A DNA stretch of 64,000 bases from Vibrio sp. CB1-14. GTDB lineage: Bacteria > Pseudomonadota > Gammaproteobacteria > Enterobacterales > Vibrionaceae. A program made the position numbers and the translations under genes. Under the pieces are notes generated by a model. The model saw nothing but the letters and a program-made list of their open reading frames with translations. It ran no database searches and was not told where the DNA came from. Below, one piece after another: positions 1 to 10,854 of this stretch. The stretch lies in contig NZ_CP115920.1 of the NCBI RefSeq assembly GCF_040412085.2, positions 3,286,001-3,350,000 on the forward strand, given 5' to 3'. Each line of letters opens with the position of its first letter. Within the stretch, counting starts at the first letter, position 1.

Positions 1-1368
<1,368 letters not shown>

Positions 1369-1609
1369 AAGATTTTGTTCGGCTCAATGAATACTGACTT
1401 CAAAACTCATCCTTACTCAAAAGTAAGAAGTAATTTTAAAGCTATTATCGTTCCAACAGAACGATAATGAATTGACTGTGCCAAGACTAAGTTCTTTTAC
1501 AAGAAAGTAATCTCGATTGGTCACTCAGTTCATTGAAAACCTAATTTGATACCGAGGTATCTAATTTGATTATCATCAACGAGTGCCCACACAGATTGAT
1601 AGGTTTAAA

Positions 1610-1622
1610 TTTTTAAAGAACA
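1610..1622 (-). promoter_or_regulatory. rrn boxA antitermination element
   Basis: The minus strand reads TGTTCTTTAAAAA, the Vibrio form of the boxA Nus-factor site in rRNA leaders. It lies between the P2 promoter and the 16S 5' end (leader roughly 1369-1660), as expected for rrn antitermination. Confidence 0.85.
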
Positions 1623-1667
1623 TTTTCTTCAAAACTCTGCGTTTCGCTTCCGTTTGAAGAGGCGGCT

Positions 1668-1695
1668 ATTCTAACGAGATGATTCTCAGTGTCAA
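1668..1695 (-). promoter_or_regulatory. rrn P2 promoter
   Basis: Minus strand: -35 TTGACA (1690-1695), a 16-bp spacer, -10 TAGAAT (1668-1673), then a GC-rich discriminator (GCCGCC), the hallmark of growth-rate and ppGpp controlled rRNA promoters. Confidence 0.85.
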
Positions 1696-1815
1696 ACACT
1701 TTTTTCTAATTTTTTTGATTTTTTCAAATCTAACTAGAAGACCATCTTGTAAGCTGAATGCCTTACTGACTATCGCCTCGAACCCTTGTGGGCTCTGCCG
1801 TGTCAGTGGAATCGC

Positions 1816-1874
1816 ATTATAGAGAGCCTCATCACATTAGCAAGCCTTTTTTTAGAAAAAATACAAAAATAACG
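1816..1874 (-). promoter_or_regulatory. rrn P1 promoter with UP element
   Basis: Minus strand: -10 TATAAT (1816-1821), -35-like TTGCTA (1838-1843) with a 16-bp spacer, then a start region CACTGACACGG nearly identical to enterobacterial rrn P1. An A/T-rich tract at 1844-1874 just upstream fits an alpha-CTD UP element. Confidence 0.85.
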
Positions 1875-1954
1875 CTTAACCGTGTCTTTTTCATCCAAAG
1901 GCGTATTTATTCAACTTTATCCTACTTGTGAGCACAACTTATCCACAGAGTTAT

Positions 1955-1986
1955 TAAAAAAGGAGGGCTCAGCCCTCCTTTTTTAA
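1955..1986. terminator. Bidirectional terminator between cysH and rrn
   Basis: An AAAAAAGGAGGGCT / AGCCCTCCTTTTTT hairpin with A and T tracts on both sides. It ends cysJIH (minus strand). Rightward use would need a plus-strand transcript, and none is predicted here. Confidence 0.85.
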
Positions 1987-2001
1987 TAATGTGAGCAAAG
2001 G

Positions 2002-2835
2002 TTAAATACCAGAACCGTCTGTCTCACCGTCGTCTTCATGCAAACCACACTCTCGTTTTAAACCGTTAAAGCGTGTTTCCTCTTCTTTCATACCTGGTTC
2101 CCACTTCACTGTAGAGTGAATGTCACCCAAAGATAGGTACCCGGCTTCTTTAAGGGGGTGGTAACTCAAGCCATGCTCTTCTATATAGCTATCAACTTGT
2201 TCGTTGCTCCAATCGATGATTGGTAAGAACTTAAAACGGCCATTTTGAATCGCCAGTACTGGCAAGTTAGCTCGACTCTCTGACTGCTCACGTCTTAGGC
2301 CAGAAAACCAAGTGTGAACATCCAACTCTTCGAGTGCCCTTTTCATTGGCTCTACTTTATTAAGCTGGTTGTATTGCTTGAGTCCATCGAGCCCTTTTTC
2401 CCATAACTTACCGTAGCGAGCCTCTTGCCAAGCTGGCGAGATGTTCGCTTTATATATATGTAGGTTCAGATCTAGTTGCTTCTGAAGCTCATCTATAAAC
2501 TGATACGTTTCTGGAAATAGATACCCAGTATCGGTAAGCACTACCGGAACGTCTGCTTTTACACTTGTTACTAAGTGAAGCATAACCGCTGCCTGAACTC
2601 CGAAGCTTGAGCTTAGGATATGCCCACCTGGCAAATTCTCTAGCGCCCACTCAACTCTCTGCTTCGCAGTTAATAGCTCAAGCTGACCATTTAGCTCTGC
2701 TAGCTTTAAAATTTGCTCGGTTTTAGTCAGTGATAACAGGTCTTGAAGCTCTAGCGCTTTTCTCTGACCTTGCACGCTTTCGCTAACTGAGCCTTGTTTA
2801 ACTGCTTTTTTCTGGGAAATAACGTCTCTAGGCAT
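2002..2835 (-). CDS. cysH: Phosphoadenosine phosphosulfate (PAPS) reductase
   Basis: Reduces PAPS to sulfite plus PAP with thioredoxin in cytoplasmic assimilatory sulfate reduction. The 277 aa contain the PAPS-binding SSSFG segment (about 75-79), [11 protein letters not shown] (about 101-111) and the C-terminal ECGLH motif with the catalytic cysteine at about 263. It is ~30 residues longer at the N-terminus than the 244-aa E. coli enzyme. The start is supported by AAGGGA six bases upstream. It overlaps the cysI end by 8 bp and is the last gene of cysJIH, followed by a strong terminator. No 4Fe-4S cysteine pairs of the APS-reductase type are seen, and cysC lies elsewhere in the window, so PAPS is the likely substrate. 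Confidence 0.97.
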   Translation of the reverse strand: MPRDVISQKKAVKQGSVSESVQGQRKALELQDLLSLTKTEQILKLAELNGQLELLTAKQRVEWALENLPGGHILSSSFGVQAAVMLHLVTSVKADVPVVLTDTGYLFPETYQFIDELQKQLDLNLHIYKANISPAWQEARYGKLWEKGLDGLKQYNQLNKVEPMKRALEELDVHTWFSGLRREQSESRANLPVLAIQNGRFKFLPIIDWSNEQVDSYIEEHGLSYHPLKEAGYLSLGDIHSTVKWEPGMKEEETRFNGLKRECGLHEDDGETDGSGI

Positions 2836-4561
2836 AGAAGTCCCTTTTCGATACTTTGACTTCTTCTATAATCCCAGCGCGGATAACGAAGTCACCAAAT
2901 GCTTCACCTTCGTTACGTTGCTCCGCCCATTGACCTACCAAAGCATCAATCTCTTCTAGGATTTGCGCATCCGTAATGTTCTCTTTATACATCTTAGGTA
3001 CACGAGTACCTGCTTTGTTGCCGCCTAAGTGCAGGTTGTATCGACCAGGCGCTTTACCAACTAAACCAATTTCAGCCAGCATCGCTCGACCACAACCATT
3101 TGGACAACCGGTGATCCTCAAGATGATGCTCTCATCACTTGGGATCTGGTGTTTATCCAGAATGCTCTCTACATCAGTAACAAAGCTTGGTAGGAAACGT
3201 TCCGCTTCTGCCATGGCAAGAGGACAAGTTGGGAAAGCCACACACGCCATAGAGTTTTTGCGCTGCTCAGATACCGCATCGTCCATCAGACCATGTTCAC
3301 GAGCGATCTTCTCAATCTTGGCTTTGTTTGACTTAGATACCTTAGCGACAATCAGGTTTTGGTTCGCCGTCATCCTAAAGTCGCCTTTGTGAATCTTAGC
3401 GATCTCAGCTACACCAGTTTTAAGAGGCTTACCTGGGAAGTCGAGCAGTCGGCCATTCTCAATGAATAGTGCTAAATGGTATTTACCATCGATACCCTCA
3501 ACCCAACCAATTCTGTCGCCACGCTCAGTAAACTCGTATGGGCGGCTTTGCTCGAAGCTAATCCCTGCACGTTTTTCAACTTCTGCTTTAAATACATCAA
3601 TACCAACACGGTCAAGTGTGTACTTAGTTTTGGCGTTCTTACGATTTGAACGGTTACCCCAGTCACGCTGAGTCGTTACAACCGCTGCAGCTACATCAAG
3701 CGTTTTTTCTAGAGGAACAAAACCAAAGTCATCGGCACGTCTTGGATATGTCGAGGTGTCACCGTGAGTCATGGCAAGACCACCGCCAACAAGAACGTTG
3801 AAGCCCACCAGCTTGCCGTTATCAGCAATAGCGACGAAGTTCAGATCATTGGCGTGCACGTCCACATCATTTTGTGGTGGGATCACGACTGTCGTTTTGA
3901 ACTTACGTGGTAAGTAGTTTTTACCCAGAATAGGTTCGTCTTCGTCTGTGCTTTCTACTTTCTCACCATCAAGCCAAATCTCTGCATACGCTTTGGTTTT
4001 CGGCAGCAAATGCTCACTGATCTTTTTCGCCCACTCATAGGCTTCTTGATGTAGCTCGGATTCCACAGGGTTGGTCGTACATAGCACGTTACGGTTCACG
4101 TCACCGGCTGTCGCAATAGAATCAATACCGATAGAGTTCAGCGTTTGGTGCATTAGCTTGATGTTTGGCTTAAGCACACCGTGAAACTGAAATGTTTGAC
4201 GAGTCGTTAAACGAATACTTCCATAAAGAGAATGGTCAGTCGCAAACTTGTCGATAGCTAACCATTGCTTAGGCGTGATAATACCGCCCGGCATACGTGC
4301 ACGAAGCATCACGTTATGCAGAGGTTCTAGCTTTTGCTTAGCTCGCTCGTTACGGATATCACGGTCATCTTGCTGATACATACCATGGAAACGAATAAGC
4401 TGGAAGTTGTCAGCGGTAAATCCACCGGTGATACGATCTTGTAGATCGTTCTCAATGGTTCCGCGCAGTAGGTTACTCTGCCCTTTTAGACGCTCGTTAT
4501 CAGACAACGGCCCCAACTCTTCACCCAACACTTCTTGAATAGTGGCTGATTGCTTGCTCAT
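2828..4561 (-). CDS. cysI: NADPH sulfite reductase, hemoprotein beta subunit
   Basis: Six-electron reduction of sulfite to sulfide, using siroheme and a 4Fe-4S cluster fed by CysJ. The 577 aa match the family length. The cluster/siroheme cysteines are visible as C440-x5-C446 (CVAFPTC) and C486-x3-C490 (CPNGC), and the two nitrite/sulfite reductase ferredoxin-like repeats are present. Its ATG shares one base with the cysJ stop (TAATG), so translation is coupled, and it overlaps cysH by 8 bp. Siroheme would depend on the SUMT encoded at 53.2-54.1 kb. Confidence 0.98.
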   Translation of the reverse strand: MSKQSATIQEVLGEELGPLSDNERLKGQSNLLRGTIENDLQDRITGGFTADNFQLIRFHGMYQQDDRDIRNERAKQKLEPLHNVMLRARMPGGIITPKQWLAIDKFATDHSLYGSIRLTTRQTFQFHGVLKPNIKLMHQTLNSIGIDSIATAGDVNRNVLCTTNPVESELHQEAYEWAKKISEHLLPKTKAYAEIWLDGEKVESTDEDEPILGKNYLPRKFKTTVVIPPQNDVDVHANDLNFVAIADNGKLVGFNVLVGGGLAMTHGDTSTYPRRADDFGFVPLEKTLDVAAAVVTTQRDWGNRSNRKNAKTKYTLDRVGIDVFKAEVEKRAGISFEQSRPYEFTERGDRIGWVEGIDGKYHLALFIENGRLLDFPGKPLKTGVAEIAKIHKGDFRMTANQNLIVAKVSKSNKAKIEKIAREHGLMDDAVSEQRKNSMACVAFPTCPLAMAEAERFLPSFVTDVESILDKHQIPSDESIILRITGCPNGCGRAMLAEIGLVGKAPGRYNLHLGGNKAGTRVPKMYKENITDAQILEEIDALVGQWAEQRNEGEAFGDFVIRAGIIEEVKVSKRDFYA

Positions 4562-6414
4562 TAGTACACATCCTTCTGATAACGTTTTGCTTTTCTTAGT
4601 TCGTTGACAAATTCTTCTGCCTGGTCAGCTTCTTTTCCACCATGCACCTTAACAATCTCAATCAGGGCATTGTGAACATCTTTGGCCATATGGTTGGCAT
4701 CGCCACATACATAAATGTGGGCACCTTCCTGTAACCATTGCCATACCTGCTCACCTTGCTCTAGCAATCGATGCTGAACATACACTTTCTCGTGCTGGTC
4801 ACGGCTAAAGGCCACATCCAATCGGTTTAGCACACCTAATTTCAGGTACTTTTGCCATTCCACTTGATATAGGAAATCTTGAGTGAAAGTGCGATCCCCA
4901 AAGAACAACCAGTTTTTGCCAGTGTCGCCTTGGTTATCACGCTCTTGAATGAAGCTTCTAAATGGCGCAATACCCGTACCTGGACCCACCATAATCACAG
5001 GCGTATCACCATTTTCTGGTAGCTTGAAGTTATTGTTGTGCTCAACGAATACTTTGACTTCACCACCTTCTTCCAATCCACGCGATAGGAAGTAAGACGC
5101 GCCGCCAAATCGGCTTTCTTCACCTGCTTGATACTCAACAAGCCCAACCGTCAGATGAACTTCTTCATCCACTTCTTCTTGGCTTGATGCAATGGAATAG
5201 AGACGTGGGGTTAAACGGCGTAGTAGACCCAGTAATTGCTCGGCCTCTAGTTTTGCTTTCTTCTCTTTAAAGACATCAATCACTTGAGTATTCGAAGCAT
5301 ACTCGCGAAGTCTGTCTTTATCAGCCGCTAGCTTCTCAAGCTTCTTGCTGCCTGAAATCTCCGCGTATTGCGCGACTTGCTGAGGATTTGCCGAAGTGAT
5401 CTCATAGTGCTTAATCAGCGCAGAGCGCAAAGATAAGCTCTCCCCATCCACATCCACACTTTCAATGCCTGATAAACCGACTTGAGCAAGAAGTACATCC
5501 ACCAGCTCACTGCTGTTCTCGAACCACACACCCAGCGCGTCGCCCGGCTTGTAAGTGATGCCTGAGCCTTCAAGATCAATCTCGATATGACGAACATCTT
5601 TGCCAGAATCACGACCCGTGATCTTTTGGCTAGTCAGTAATGTGGCGGTATATGGATTTTTCTTGGTGTAGTTAACCGTAGCGGCTGCAGTTGCAACAGG
5701 CAGTGTCACAACATCTGCCGGTTGAGAGGCAAGATCCTCTTTGATGACCTCTAGCGCTTTCGCTCGCCACTCACCCGCTGGTGCGTCGTAATCAACGTCG
5801 CAGTCGATACGATCAATAAATGAGGTGGCACCTAACTTGCCTAAGTATTCATCAAAATCTTTACCCGTTTGGCAGAAGAACTCATAGCTAGAGTCGCCTA
5901 AGCCAATAACACCATACTTAAGGTTCGGAAGTTTTGGCGCTTTCTTAGATTGAAGGAACTCATGTAGTTCTATCGCGTTATCAGGCGCTTCGCCTTCTCC
6001 GTTTGTAGAGGCAACAACGATGACGTGTGTCTCTTTCGCTAGGTTTTTACCTTTGTAGTCACTGGCATCAAATAGCTCAACATCGATACCAAGCGCAGAA
6101 GCTTCTTCTTTTAGTTCCTCAGCAACCCCTTTGGCGTTGCCCGTTTGAGAGGCAAAGATAATGGTCAGCTTACCTGCAGGTACAGCAGCCGCAGCTGTAT
6201 TCACTGCGCTAGCAACTGGAGTCAGCGTTGAAGGTGCACCCGCCTGACTCAATCCCCAAAAATACCCGCTTACCCATGCAAGCTGGTTTGAAGATAGGTT
6301 CGTTGATGCTTGTTGTAGTTGTGATAGCTGCTGATCGTTAAGTGGAGCAGCTAGGCTTGGTAATTCTTGAGAATTGTTATTACCGTTCGGCGACTGTTTT
6401 ACGTTTGAAGACAT
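4561..6414 (-). CDS. cysJ: NADPH sulfite reductase, flavoprotein alpha subunit
   Basis: Passes electrons from NADPH through FAD and FMN to CysI. Domains in order: variable N-terminus with [13 protein letters not shown], flavodoxin-like FMN domain (starts at [18 protein letters not shown]), FAD domain with [13 protein letters not shown] domain with [12 protein letters not shown] and YVCGDA, and C-terminal YQKDVY that stacks on FAD. I start at the second in-frame ATG (617 aa), because AGGG lies ~11 nt upstream while the ATG at 6435 has no Shine-Dalgarno and would add only seven residues. First gene of cysJIH. A CysB-dependent promoter is expected upstream but I could not define it. Confidence 0.95.
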   Translation of the reverse strand: MSSNVKQSPNGNNNSQELPSLAAPLNDQQLSQLQQASTNLSSNQLAWVSGYFWGLSQAGAPSTLTPVASAVNTAAAAVPAGKLTIIFASQTGNAKGVAEELKEEASALGIDVELFDASDYKGKNLAKETHVIVVASTNGEGEAPDNAIELHEFLQSKKAPKLPNLKYGVIGLGDSSYEFFCQTGKDFDEYLGKLGATSFIDRIDCDVDYDAPAGEWRAKALEVIKEDLASQPADVVTLPVATAAATVNYTKKNPYTATLLTSQKITGRDSGKDVRHIEIDLEGSGITYKPGDALGVWFENSSELVDVLLAQVGLSGIESVDVDGESLSLRSALIKHYEITSANPQQVAQYAEISGSKKLEKLAADKDRLREYASNTQVIDVFKEKKAKLEAEQLLGLLRRLTPRLYSIASSQEEVDEEVHLTVGLVEYQAGEESRFGGASYFLSRGLEEGGEVKVFVEHNNNFKLPENGDTPVIMVGPGTGIAPFRSFIQERDNQGDTGKNWLFFGDRTFTQDFLYQVEWQKYLKLGVLNRLDVAFSRDQHEKVYVQHRLLEQGEQVWQWLQEGAHIYVCGDANHMAKDVHNALIEIVKVHGGKEADQAEEFVNELRKAKRYQKDVY

Positions 6415-6533
6415 TGTCACGACATCCCTAATCATTGCGTGACGATAGATTAACCAACCACCTTAATAACAAGAAAGAATAGATATGAATGTTTTATAAC
6501 TTTTTGGAAGAAGAGGTTCGTTTGGAAGGGAGA

Positions 6534-6764
6534 CTATTTAGCCTCAATACGAACCTCAGTGAAGCCGACGGCCAGCGCTGACTTAGACGCCTTGTCGAGA
6601 TCATTGTACTGACACTCTGCGCCATGAATATCCGTCAACATAACGAAACCGCCCTGTTTGTGGCGAAACTCAACGATCCAACCGCCTTCAGATTCGGCGG
6701 GTTCAATGATCGCTTCTGCCAGTAAATCTTGATGGAATAAATACTTCAATTCCGTAATTGTCAT
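6534..6764 (-). CDS. Small conserved protein of unknown function (76 aa)
   Basis: I do not recognise a characterised family. The 76-aa acidic soluble protein (MTITELKYLFHQDLL start, VGFTEVRIEAK end) has no signal peptide or membrane segment and looks like a small alpha/beta fold. A strong GGAGGGAG lies just before the ATG, so it is probably a real gene. It sits alone between cysJ and pspG, on the same strand as both. Confidence 0.75.
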   Translation of the reverse strand: MTITELKYLFHQDLLAEAIIEPAESEGGWIVEFRHKQGGFVMLTDIHGAECQYNDLDKASKSALAVGFTEVRIEAK

Positions 6765-6862
6765 GGCTCCCTCCAGAAATCCTATAATGACCGACGCCCT
6801 TGGTCATATAGATAACTATAGCAATTGTGCTTATCCCTGTAGGGTTATTTGTGATCAGTTTG

Positions 6863-7072
6863 TTAATTTGTGGGCGCCATTACCTTTTTATAGATCCAAA
6901 TCGCTATAAGGAACGCGATAATGTAAGGCAAGAGATTGAACACAACCCCGACCATGCCCAATAGAAACATTACAGCAAACGACACCACAATCGCCATTGT
7001 CACCGTGACAAACGTAACGCCAGTCATTACTAGAGTTGCAAGGAATACCAAAACGAAAATTAGTTCAAACAT
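6863..7072 (-). CDS. pspG: Phage shock protein G
   Basis: Small inner-membrane effector of the Psp envelope-stress response. The 69-aa protein has two or three hydrophobic helices and follows the E. coli PspG pattern (MFELIFVL..TLVMTGVT.., then LLPYIIAFLIAIWIYK and a short APTN tail). I start at the second Met (7072), because GGGAG is five bases upstream. A sigma-54 promoter lies at 7124-7141. The gene also follows dusA in E. coli, which supports the assignment. Confidence 0.9.
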   Translation of the reverse strand: MFELIFVLVFLATLVMTGVTFVTVTMAIVVSFAVMFLLGMVGVVFNLLPYIIAFLIAIWIYKKVMAPTN

Positions 7073-7123
7073 AACCTCTCCCATTTCGTTGCTAGTTTAA
7101 GTCTTTTGAATTACTTAAATGGA

Positions 7124-7141
7124 TTGCAGGAAACGTTCCAA
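7124..7141 (-). promoter_or_regulatory. Sigma-54 (-24/-12) promoter of pspG
   Basis: The minus strand reads TTGGAACGTTTCCTGCAA: GG at -24 and GC at -12 separated by exactly ten bases, 14 of 16 consensus positions by eye. It lies ~50 bp upstream of pspG, which is RpoN/PspF dependent in enterobacteria. Confidence 0.8.
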
Positions 7142-7174
7142 CTTTCATAAACCTTAAAAATCATAGACATAGTC

Positions 7175-7214
7175 AAAAACAAAAACTCCGACACGCTTTC
7201 GCACAGTCGGAGTT
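7175..7214 (-). terminator. dusA terminator
   Basis: Minus-strand hairpin AACTCCGAC / GTCGGAGTT (stem 9 bp, loop 13 nt) followed by TTTTTGTTTTTGAC. It ends dusA before the pspG promoter. Confidence 0.85.
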
Positions 7215-7241
7215 GGTATTTATCGCCAAATGATTGGTAAA

Positions 7242-8246
7242 TTACACATCCAATTCAGATGGGATTTTTGCTAGTGCTGTTTCAAGCACTTCAATGCCTG
7301 CACCTTTCTTATGTGCATTTTCACTGATGTAACGACGCCACTGACGAGCGCCCGGCATTGCTTGGAACAAACCAATCATATGACGCGAGATATGACCAAG
7401 ATACGAGCCGTTCGAAAGCTGACGCTCAATGTACGGGTACATCTCTTCAACCACTTGCTTACGCTTTTTCACTGGTGTGTCTAAACCAAAGATAAGCTGG
7501 TCAACCTGCGCGAGGATATACGGGTTCTGATAAGCCTCACGACCAATCATCACGCCATCAAGATGCTGCAGGTGCTCTAGAGATTCTTCTAGCGTTTTTA
7601 CGCCGCCATTCACCGCCATATTCAGATGTGGGAAGTCTTTCTTAATTTGGTAAGCGCGAGGGTAATCCAACGGTGGGATCTCACGGTTCTCTTTAGGGCT
7701 CAAGCCACTTAGCCAAGCTTTACGTGCGTGAATGGTAAACTGATCCACACCGCCCTTCTCAGATACCGTAGATACAAACTTAGTCAAAAACTCATACGAG
7801 TCTTGATCGTCGATACCAATACGAGTTTTTACCGTCACTGGAATATCAGCCACTTCACGCATCGCTGCCACGCACTCAGCCACTAAATCAGGTTCAGCCA
7901 TCAGGCATGCACCGAAGCGGCCATTCTGAACGCGATCTGACGGGCAGCCTACGTTTAGGTTTACTTCATCATAGCCACGCTCAGCAGCAAGCTTTGCACA
8001 GGTTGCCAAATCAGCAGGATTTGAACCACCTAGCTGAAGTGCCACTGGGTGCTCTGCTTCGTTGTACGCTAGAAAATCACCTTTACCGTGAATGATCGCA
8101 CCAGTTGTCACCATCTCGGTGTACAGCAAAGTTTGTGATGACAGAAGACGATGGAAGTAGCGGCAATGTCTATCTGTCCAATCGAGCATCGGTGCCACGG
8201 ATAAGCGGTTTGATTGGAAATTGCTTGTGTTATCTGGCTTGGTCAT
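7242..8246 (-). CDS. dusA: tRNA-dihydrouridine(20/20a) synthase
   Basis: FMN enzyme reducing U20/U20a in the tRNA D-loop. The 334-aa TIM-barrel protein carries [19 protein letters not shown] (catalytic Cys about 101) and a C-terminal helical tRNA-binding domain. The first ~19 codons (8190-8246) lie inside the prophage: integration occurred at codons for MLDW and the phage supplied a new 5' end ([19 protein letters not shown]). The displaced original 5' end is at 21788-21874. The gene is therefore intact but presumably expressed from a phage-borne upstream region. Confidence 0.97.
   Translation of the reverse strand: MTKPDNTSNFQSNRLSVAPMLDWTDRHCRYFHRLLSSQTLLYTEMVTTGAIIHGKGDFLAYNEAEHPVALQLGGSNPADLATCAKLAAERGYDEVNLNVGCPSDRVQNGRFGACLMAEPDLVAECVAAMREVADIPVTVKTRIGIDDQDSYEFLTKFVSTVSEKGGVDQFTIHARKAWLSGLSPKENREIPPLDYPRAYQIKKDFPHLNMAVNGGVKTLEESLEHLQHLDGVMIGREAYQNPYILAQVDQLIFGLDTPVKKRKQVVEEMYPYIERQLSNGSYLGHISRHMIGLFQAMPGARQWRRYISENAHKKGAGIEVLETALAKIPSELDV
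8177..8189. other. attL core (dusA codons for MLDW)
   Basis: TCCAATCGAGCAT, identical to 21808-21820. Flanking similarity (ACGGATAAGCGGTT) continues on the dusA 5' side in both copies because each copy is a dusA 5' end. Confidence 0.85.
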
Positions 8247-8312
8247 TGTTTTACCTAATAATTTTACCCATCAAATCCGCTTTGAATATCGTGGAATTTT
8301 CCCAAATTTCGT

Positions 8313-8338
8313 CCTATAGTACCCCTTACAGTACCCCT
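8313..8338 (+). repeat. Left arm-type integrase repeats
   Basis: Two direct AGTACCCCT units at 8318-8326 and 8330-8338, 12 bp apart, inside CCTATAGTACCCCTTA, which recurs exactly at 21758-21773. They sit between the dusA 5' end and int, as expected for arm-binding sites. Confidence 0.7.
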
Positions 8339-8357
8339 CAAAGAGTAGGACGACGGA

Positions 8358-9422
8358 ATGGCTTCACTCTCAATCGAAAAGCGGCAACTTAAAAACGGTG
8401 AATTCCGCTATAAAGCAACAATCATCGTCAAGAAAAAGCAGGCAATCATACACAGAGAGTCAAAGACTTTCAAAAAGAAAGAACACGCTCGCACCTACGG
8501 TAAGAAACGCCTATCCGACATTGAATTAAACGGTGTAAATAGTACCAAAACAGTCCCCCTTTCGGTACTCCTCGATAAGTTCATGGCGGATAAGGATTTA
8601 TGGAACAACACAGGGCGAACCAAGCGCTACGTCATAGAGATGCTTAGAGATTGTGATATAGCGCGAATAGACACCAACGAACTCAAAACTAGCGACCTAA
8701 TCCAGCACTGCAAAAATCGCCGTGGTGCAGGAGCAAAGCCTGCAACTATTTATCACGATATTGCTTATCTTCGTTCTGTAATGAAGAAAGCTAACCCTGT
8801 GTTCGACATAGAAGCCAACTATAAGATCTTTGATGAAGCAGTACCGGTACTGACTGATATGCAGCTTATTGGAAAAAGTGAGAAACGAACCCGCCGCCCT
8901 ACTGGTGACGAACTCGAAGCGCTGAAGCAAGGATTGATTGAACGTCAAAACGCCAGAGCGAATGGACAAGCTCGAATCCCATTTGTTGATATCCTTGAGT
9001 TTAGTATTTTGACTTGCATGAGGATTGGTGAGGTTTGCTCTCTGCGTTGGGAAGATATCAACGAAGAACATAAAACTGTGGTTGTGCGTGACCGTAAAGA
9101 CCCGCGCAAGAAACAGGGAAATCACATGATTGTTCCTTTGTTGGCAGAATCGTTTGATATTGCTATGCGCCAGCCTAAAGAAAGCGAGTTGATTTTTCCT
9201 TTTAACTCTAGAAGTGTGACCGCTGGCTTTCAAAGAGTTCGAAACAAACTTGGTATTAAAGACTTACGCTACCATGATTTGCGCCGTGAAGGAGCTAGTC
9301 GTCTATTTGAGAAAGGGTACTCTATTGAGGAAGTAGCTCAAGTTACAGGGCATAGGAATTTGAACGTTCTTTGGCAGGTTTATACTCAACTTTATCCTCA
9401 TAAGCTACATAGAGCGTTATAA
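8358..9422 (+). CDS. int: Tyrosine recombinase (dusA-type phage integrase)
   Basis: Catalyses site-specific integration and excision at dusA. The 354 aa comprise an N-terminal arm-binding region (KRQLKNGEFRYKATIIVKK), a SAM-like core-binding domain (about 70-160) and the catalytic domain with Arg in CMRIGEVCSLRW, H306-x-x-R309 in YHDLRREG, H332 in TGHRN and nucleophile Y342. AGGA lies seven bases before the ATG. It points away from dusA about 110 bp from its start codon, the arrangement described for dusA-specific integrases. Its stop overlaps the convergent 9417-10409 gene by 6 bp. Confidence 0.96.
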   Translation: MASLSIEKRQLKNGEFRYKATIIVKKKQAIIHRESKTFKKKEHARTYGKKRLSDIELNGVNSTKTVPLSVLLDKFMADKDLWNNTGRTKRYVIEMLRDCDIARIDTNELKTSDLIQHCKNRRGAGAKPATIYHDIAYLRSVMKKANPVFDIEANYKIFDEAVPVLTDMQLIGKSEKRTRRPTGDELEALKQGLIERQNARANGQARIPFVDILEFSILTCMRIGEVCSLRWEDINEEHKTVVVRDRKDPRKKQGNHMIVPLLAESFDIAMRQPKESELIFPFNSRSVTAGFQRVRNKLGIKDLRYHDLRREGASRLFEKGYSIEEVAQVTGHRNLNVLWQVYTQLYPHKLHRAL

Positions 9423-10409
9423 ATGGTGGGGTAAAGTTTTGATGGCATTTTTTGATGAAAAGTGATACTTGGTCATCTCAAGGTCATAAGGCTGCGTTGG
9501 ATAGACGTTGTACGCATATACAAAGTATTTTTTCATCTCCATTCTAAACCAGAACTCAAGTGTCTCCATCGGCAGTATTGATGCCTTCAGTAAGTTCCTT
9601 ACAAACATCTCTGGTTTATGCTTAGAGGACATATTCATTAATAAACTATCCTTTTGCCTAAAGACATAAAGATCTAACTGATGTCGTAGCTCATCAAATC
9701 CATCCAAACTGGATGAACTCTTTAGAGCTCTAGCGTGCTCAATAGATAAACTGTGAATGTTCTCGAGTACAGAATAGATAGTCTTGTCAGAAGACAATAG
9801 TGTTGAGAGGTGGTTTACTACTGGTCTTGGAGAAGACAAATCCGAAACTGTCTTTGTATGCAGATACCCCATGTCTCTAGAAGTAATTTCAACTATCATT
9901 TTCTCATCAATTTTGTCGCTATAGTTCCCTACATTCAGCAAGGCTTTCATTAAAGATGAGTATTGAAGAAAAGTGATTGCTTCACTGCAAACAAGTTTAG
10001 CTTGTTGCATTCGTTTATACTCAATATTTGACTCTACGACTACTAAATTGAATGCCACTGCAACTAGCAGGGATGTCAGTACTGCGAATTGTGTAGAGTT
10101 AGTCTCAACCTCAGGCAACACTACAACTATACATGTTAATATTAGCGATTGAAGCCACCTTAACCTGTAAGACGAAAGAAAAACGTTAGCAAAAAATACG
10201 ATAAAGCCATTGAAAAGCCACTTTCGTTGAAATGGATTAAAGTTAACCCATGCATTAATAAGCCTATATTTTTCAAGCTTTACGACTGTAAGTATTAAAA
10301 TGAGATTTGCTAAAGCTAATAGCCCTACCGAATCAAGAAACTCTATTAGAGCGAGATTCAAGGTTAACGAGACCAAAAAGTAAATACAAAAGATAATGTT
10401 ATTTGACAA
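9417..10409 (-). CDS. Multi-pass membrane protein of unknown function (prophage accessory gene)
   Basis: No family recognised. The 330 aa have about five hydrophobic segments in the first ~125 residues (for example IIFCIYFLVSLTLNLALIEF and FAVLTSLLVAVAFNLVVVES), followed by a ~200-residue hydrophilic, mainly helical cytoplasmic-type domain. It starts with TTG preceded by GAGGGG. The base composition is visibly more A/T-rich than the structural genes. It lies after the lysis genes and convergent with int, the usual place for lysogenic conversion (moron) genes. A role in superinfection exclusion or defence is only a guess. Confidence 0.75.
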   Translation of the reverse strand: MSNNIIFCIYFLVSLTLNLALIEFLDSVGLLALANLILILTVVKLEKYRLINAWVNFNPFQRKWLFNGFIVFFANVFLSSYRLRWLQSLILTCIVVVLPEVETNSTQFAVLTSLLVAVAFNLVVVESNIEYKRMQQAKLVCSEAITFLQYSSLMKALLNVGNYSDKIDEKMIVEITSRDMGYLHTKTVSDLSSPRPVVNHLSTLLSSDKTIYSVLENIHSLSIEHARALKSSSSLDGFDELRHQLDLYVFRQKDSLLMNMSSKHKPEMFVRNLLKASILPMETLEFWFRMEMKKYFVYAYNVYPTQPYDLEMTKYHFSSKNAIKTLPHHL

Positions 10410-10497
10410 ACCAACCCCTCAGCCATAGCCCACATAAATATACTAACGCATATAAAAGACTCAAACCACCTATGCTTCTATTGCTCCTCTCTATGGC

Positions 10498-10650
10498 TCA
10501 TTGGGTATTTTCAAGTCGAGTAACACGAGCATCTATTTTATCTACAATCAACCGTAGCCACTTCAGATCAGTCCTAAGTGCAGCTCCCACTCCAATACCA
10601 CTAGATAAAGCGCTCACTGCGGCAACAATAATGGTTTGATACTCAGCCAT
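10498..10650 (-). CDS. Small membrane protein with C-terminal coiled helix, holin-like
   Basis: 50 aa: one N-terminal hydrophobic helix (TIIVAAVSALSSGIGVGAAL) and a charged amphipathic tail (RLIVDKIDARVTRLENTQ). The ATG at 10650 overlaps the end of the upstream gene, with AGGG nine bases before it. The layout resembles XhlA/holin-accessory proteins and it ends a three-gene cassette of tiny membrane proteins next to the muralytic enzyme, so a lysis role is likely but unproven. Confidence 0.65.
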   Translation of the reverse strand: MAEYQTIIVAAVSALSSGIGVGAALRTDLKWLRLIVDKIDARVTRLENTQ

Positions 10651-10843
10651 TAAACTCATCCCTAATTGCCTCCCACAAACCAACCAAAATCGGCGCAGCC
10701 ACACCAATCAAGCCACCCAATTGCAGACCTTCAGGCGTCACACTCGCAGTTAATAGTTCAGGGTGCCCCGTTGCCAGCGCTACACCTGCTCCAATAAGCG
10801 CAAGCCCCTTCTTGGTTGATGCCTGTTTCAAATCTATTTTCAT
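10643..10843 (-). CDS. Small hydrophobic protein, candidate holin
   Basis: 66 aa with two hydrophobic stretches (GLALIGAGVALATG and LGGLIGVAAPILVGLWEAI), a short charged N-terminus and a hydrophilic C-terminus, the general plan of a class II holin. AGGAGT precedes the ATG. It overlaps the next gene by 8 bp. It could alternatively be a virion membrane protein. Confidence 0.7.
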   Translation of the reverse strand: MKIDLKQASTKKGLALIGAGVALATGHPELLTASVTPEGLQLGGLIGVAAPILVGLWEAIRDEFNG

Positions 10844-10854
10844 TGCTGTTACTC

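Noticed and set aside
8697..9233. 178-aa minus-strand ORF inside the integrase gene
   Set aside because: Shadow of a clear tyrosine recombinase; no ribosome site or domain.
10403..10639. Plus-strand 78-aa ORF upstream of the membrane protein
   Set aside because: Overlaps the holin-like gene on the other strand and lacks a Shine-Dalgarno.
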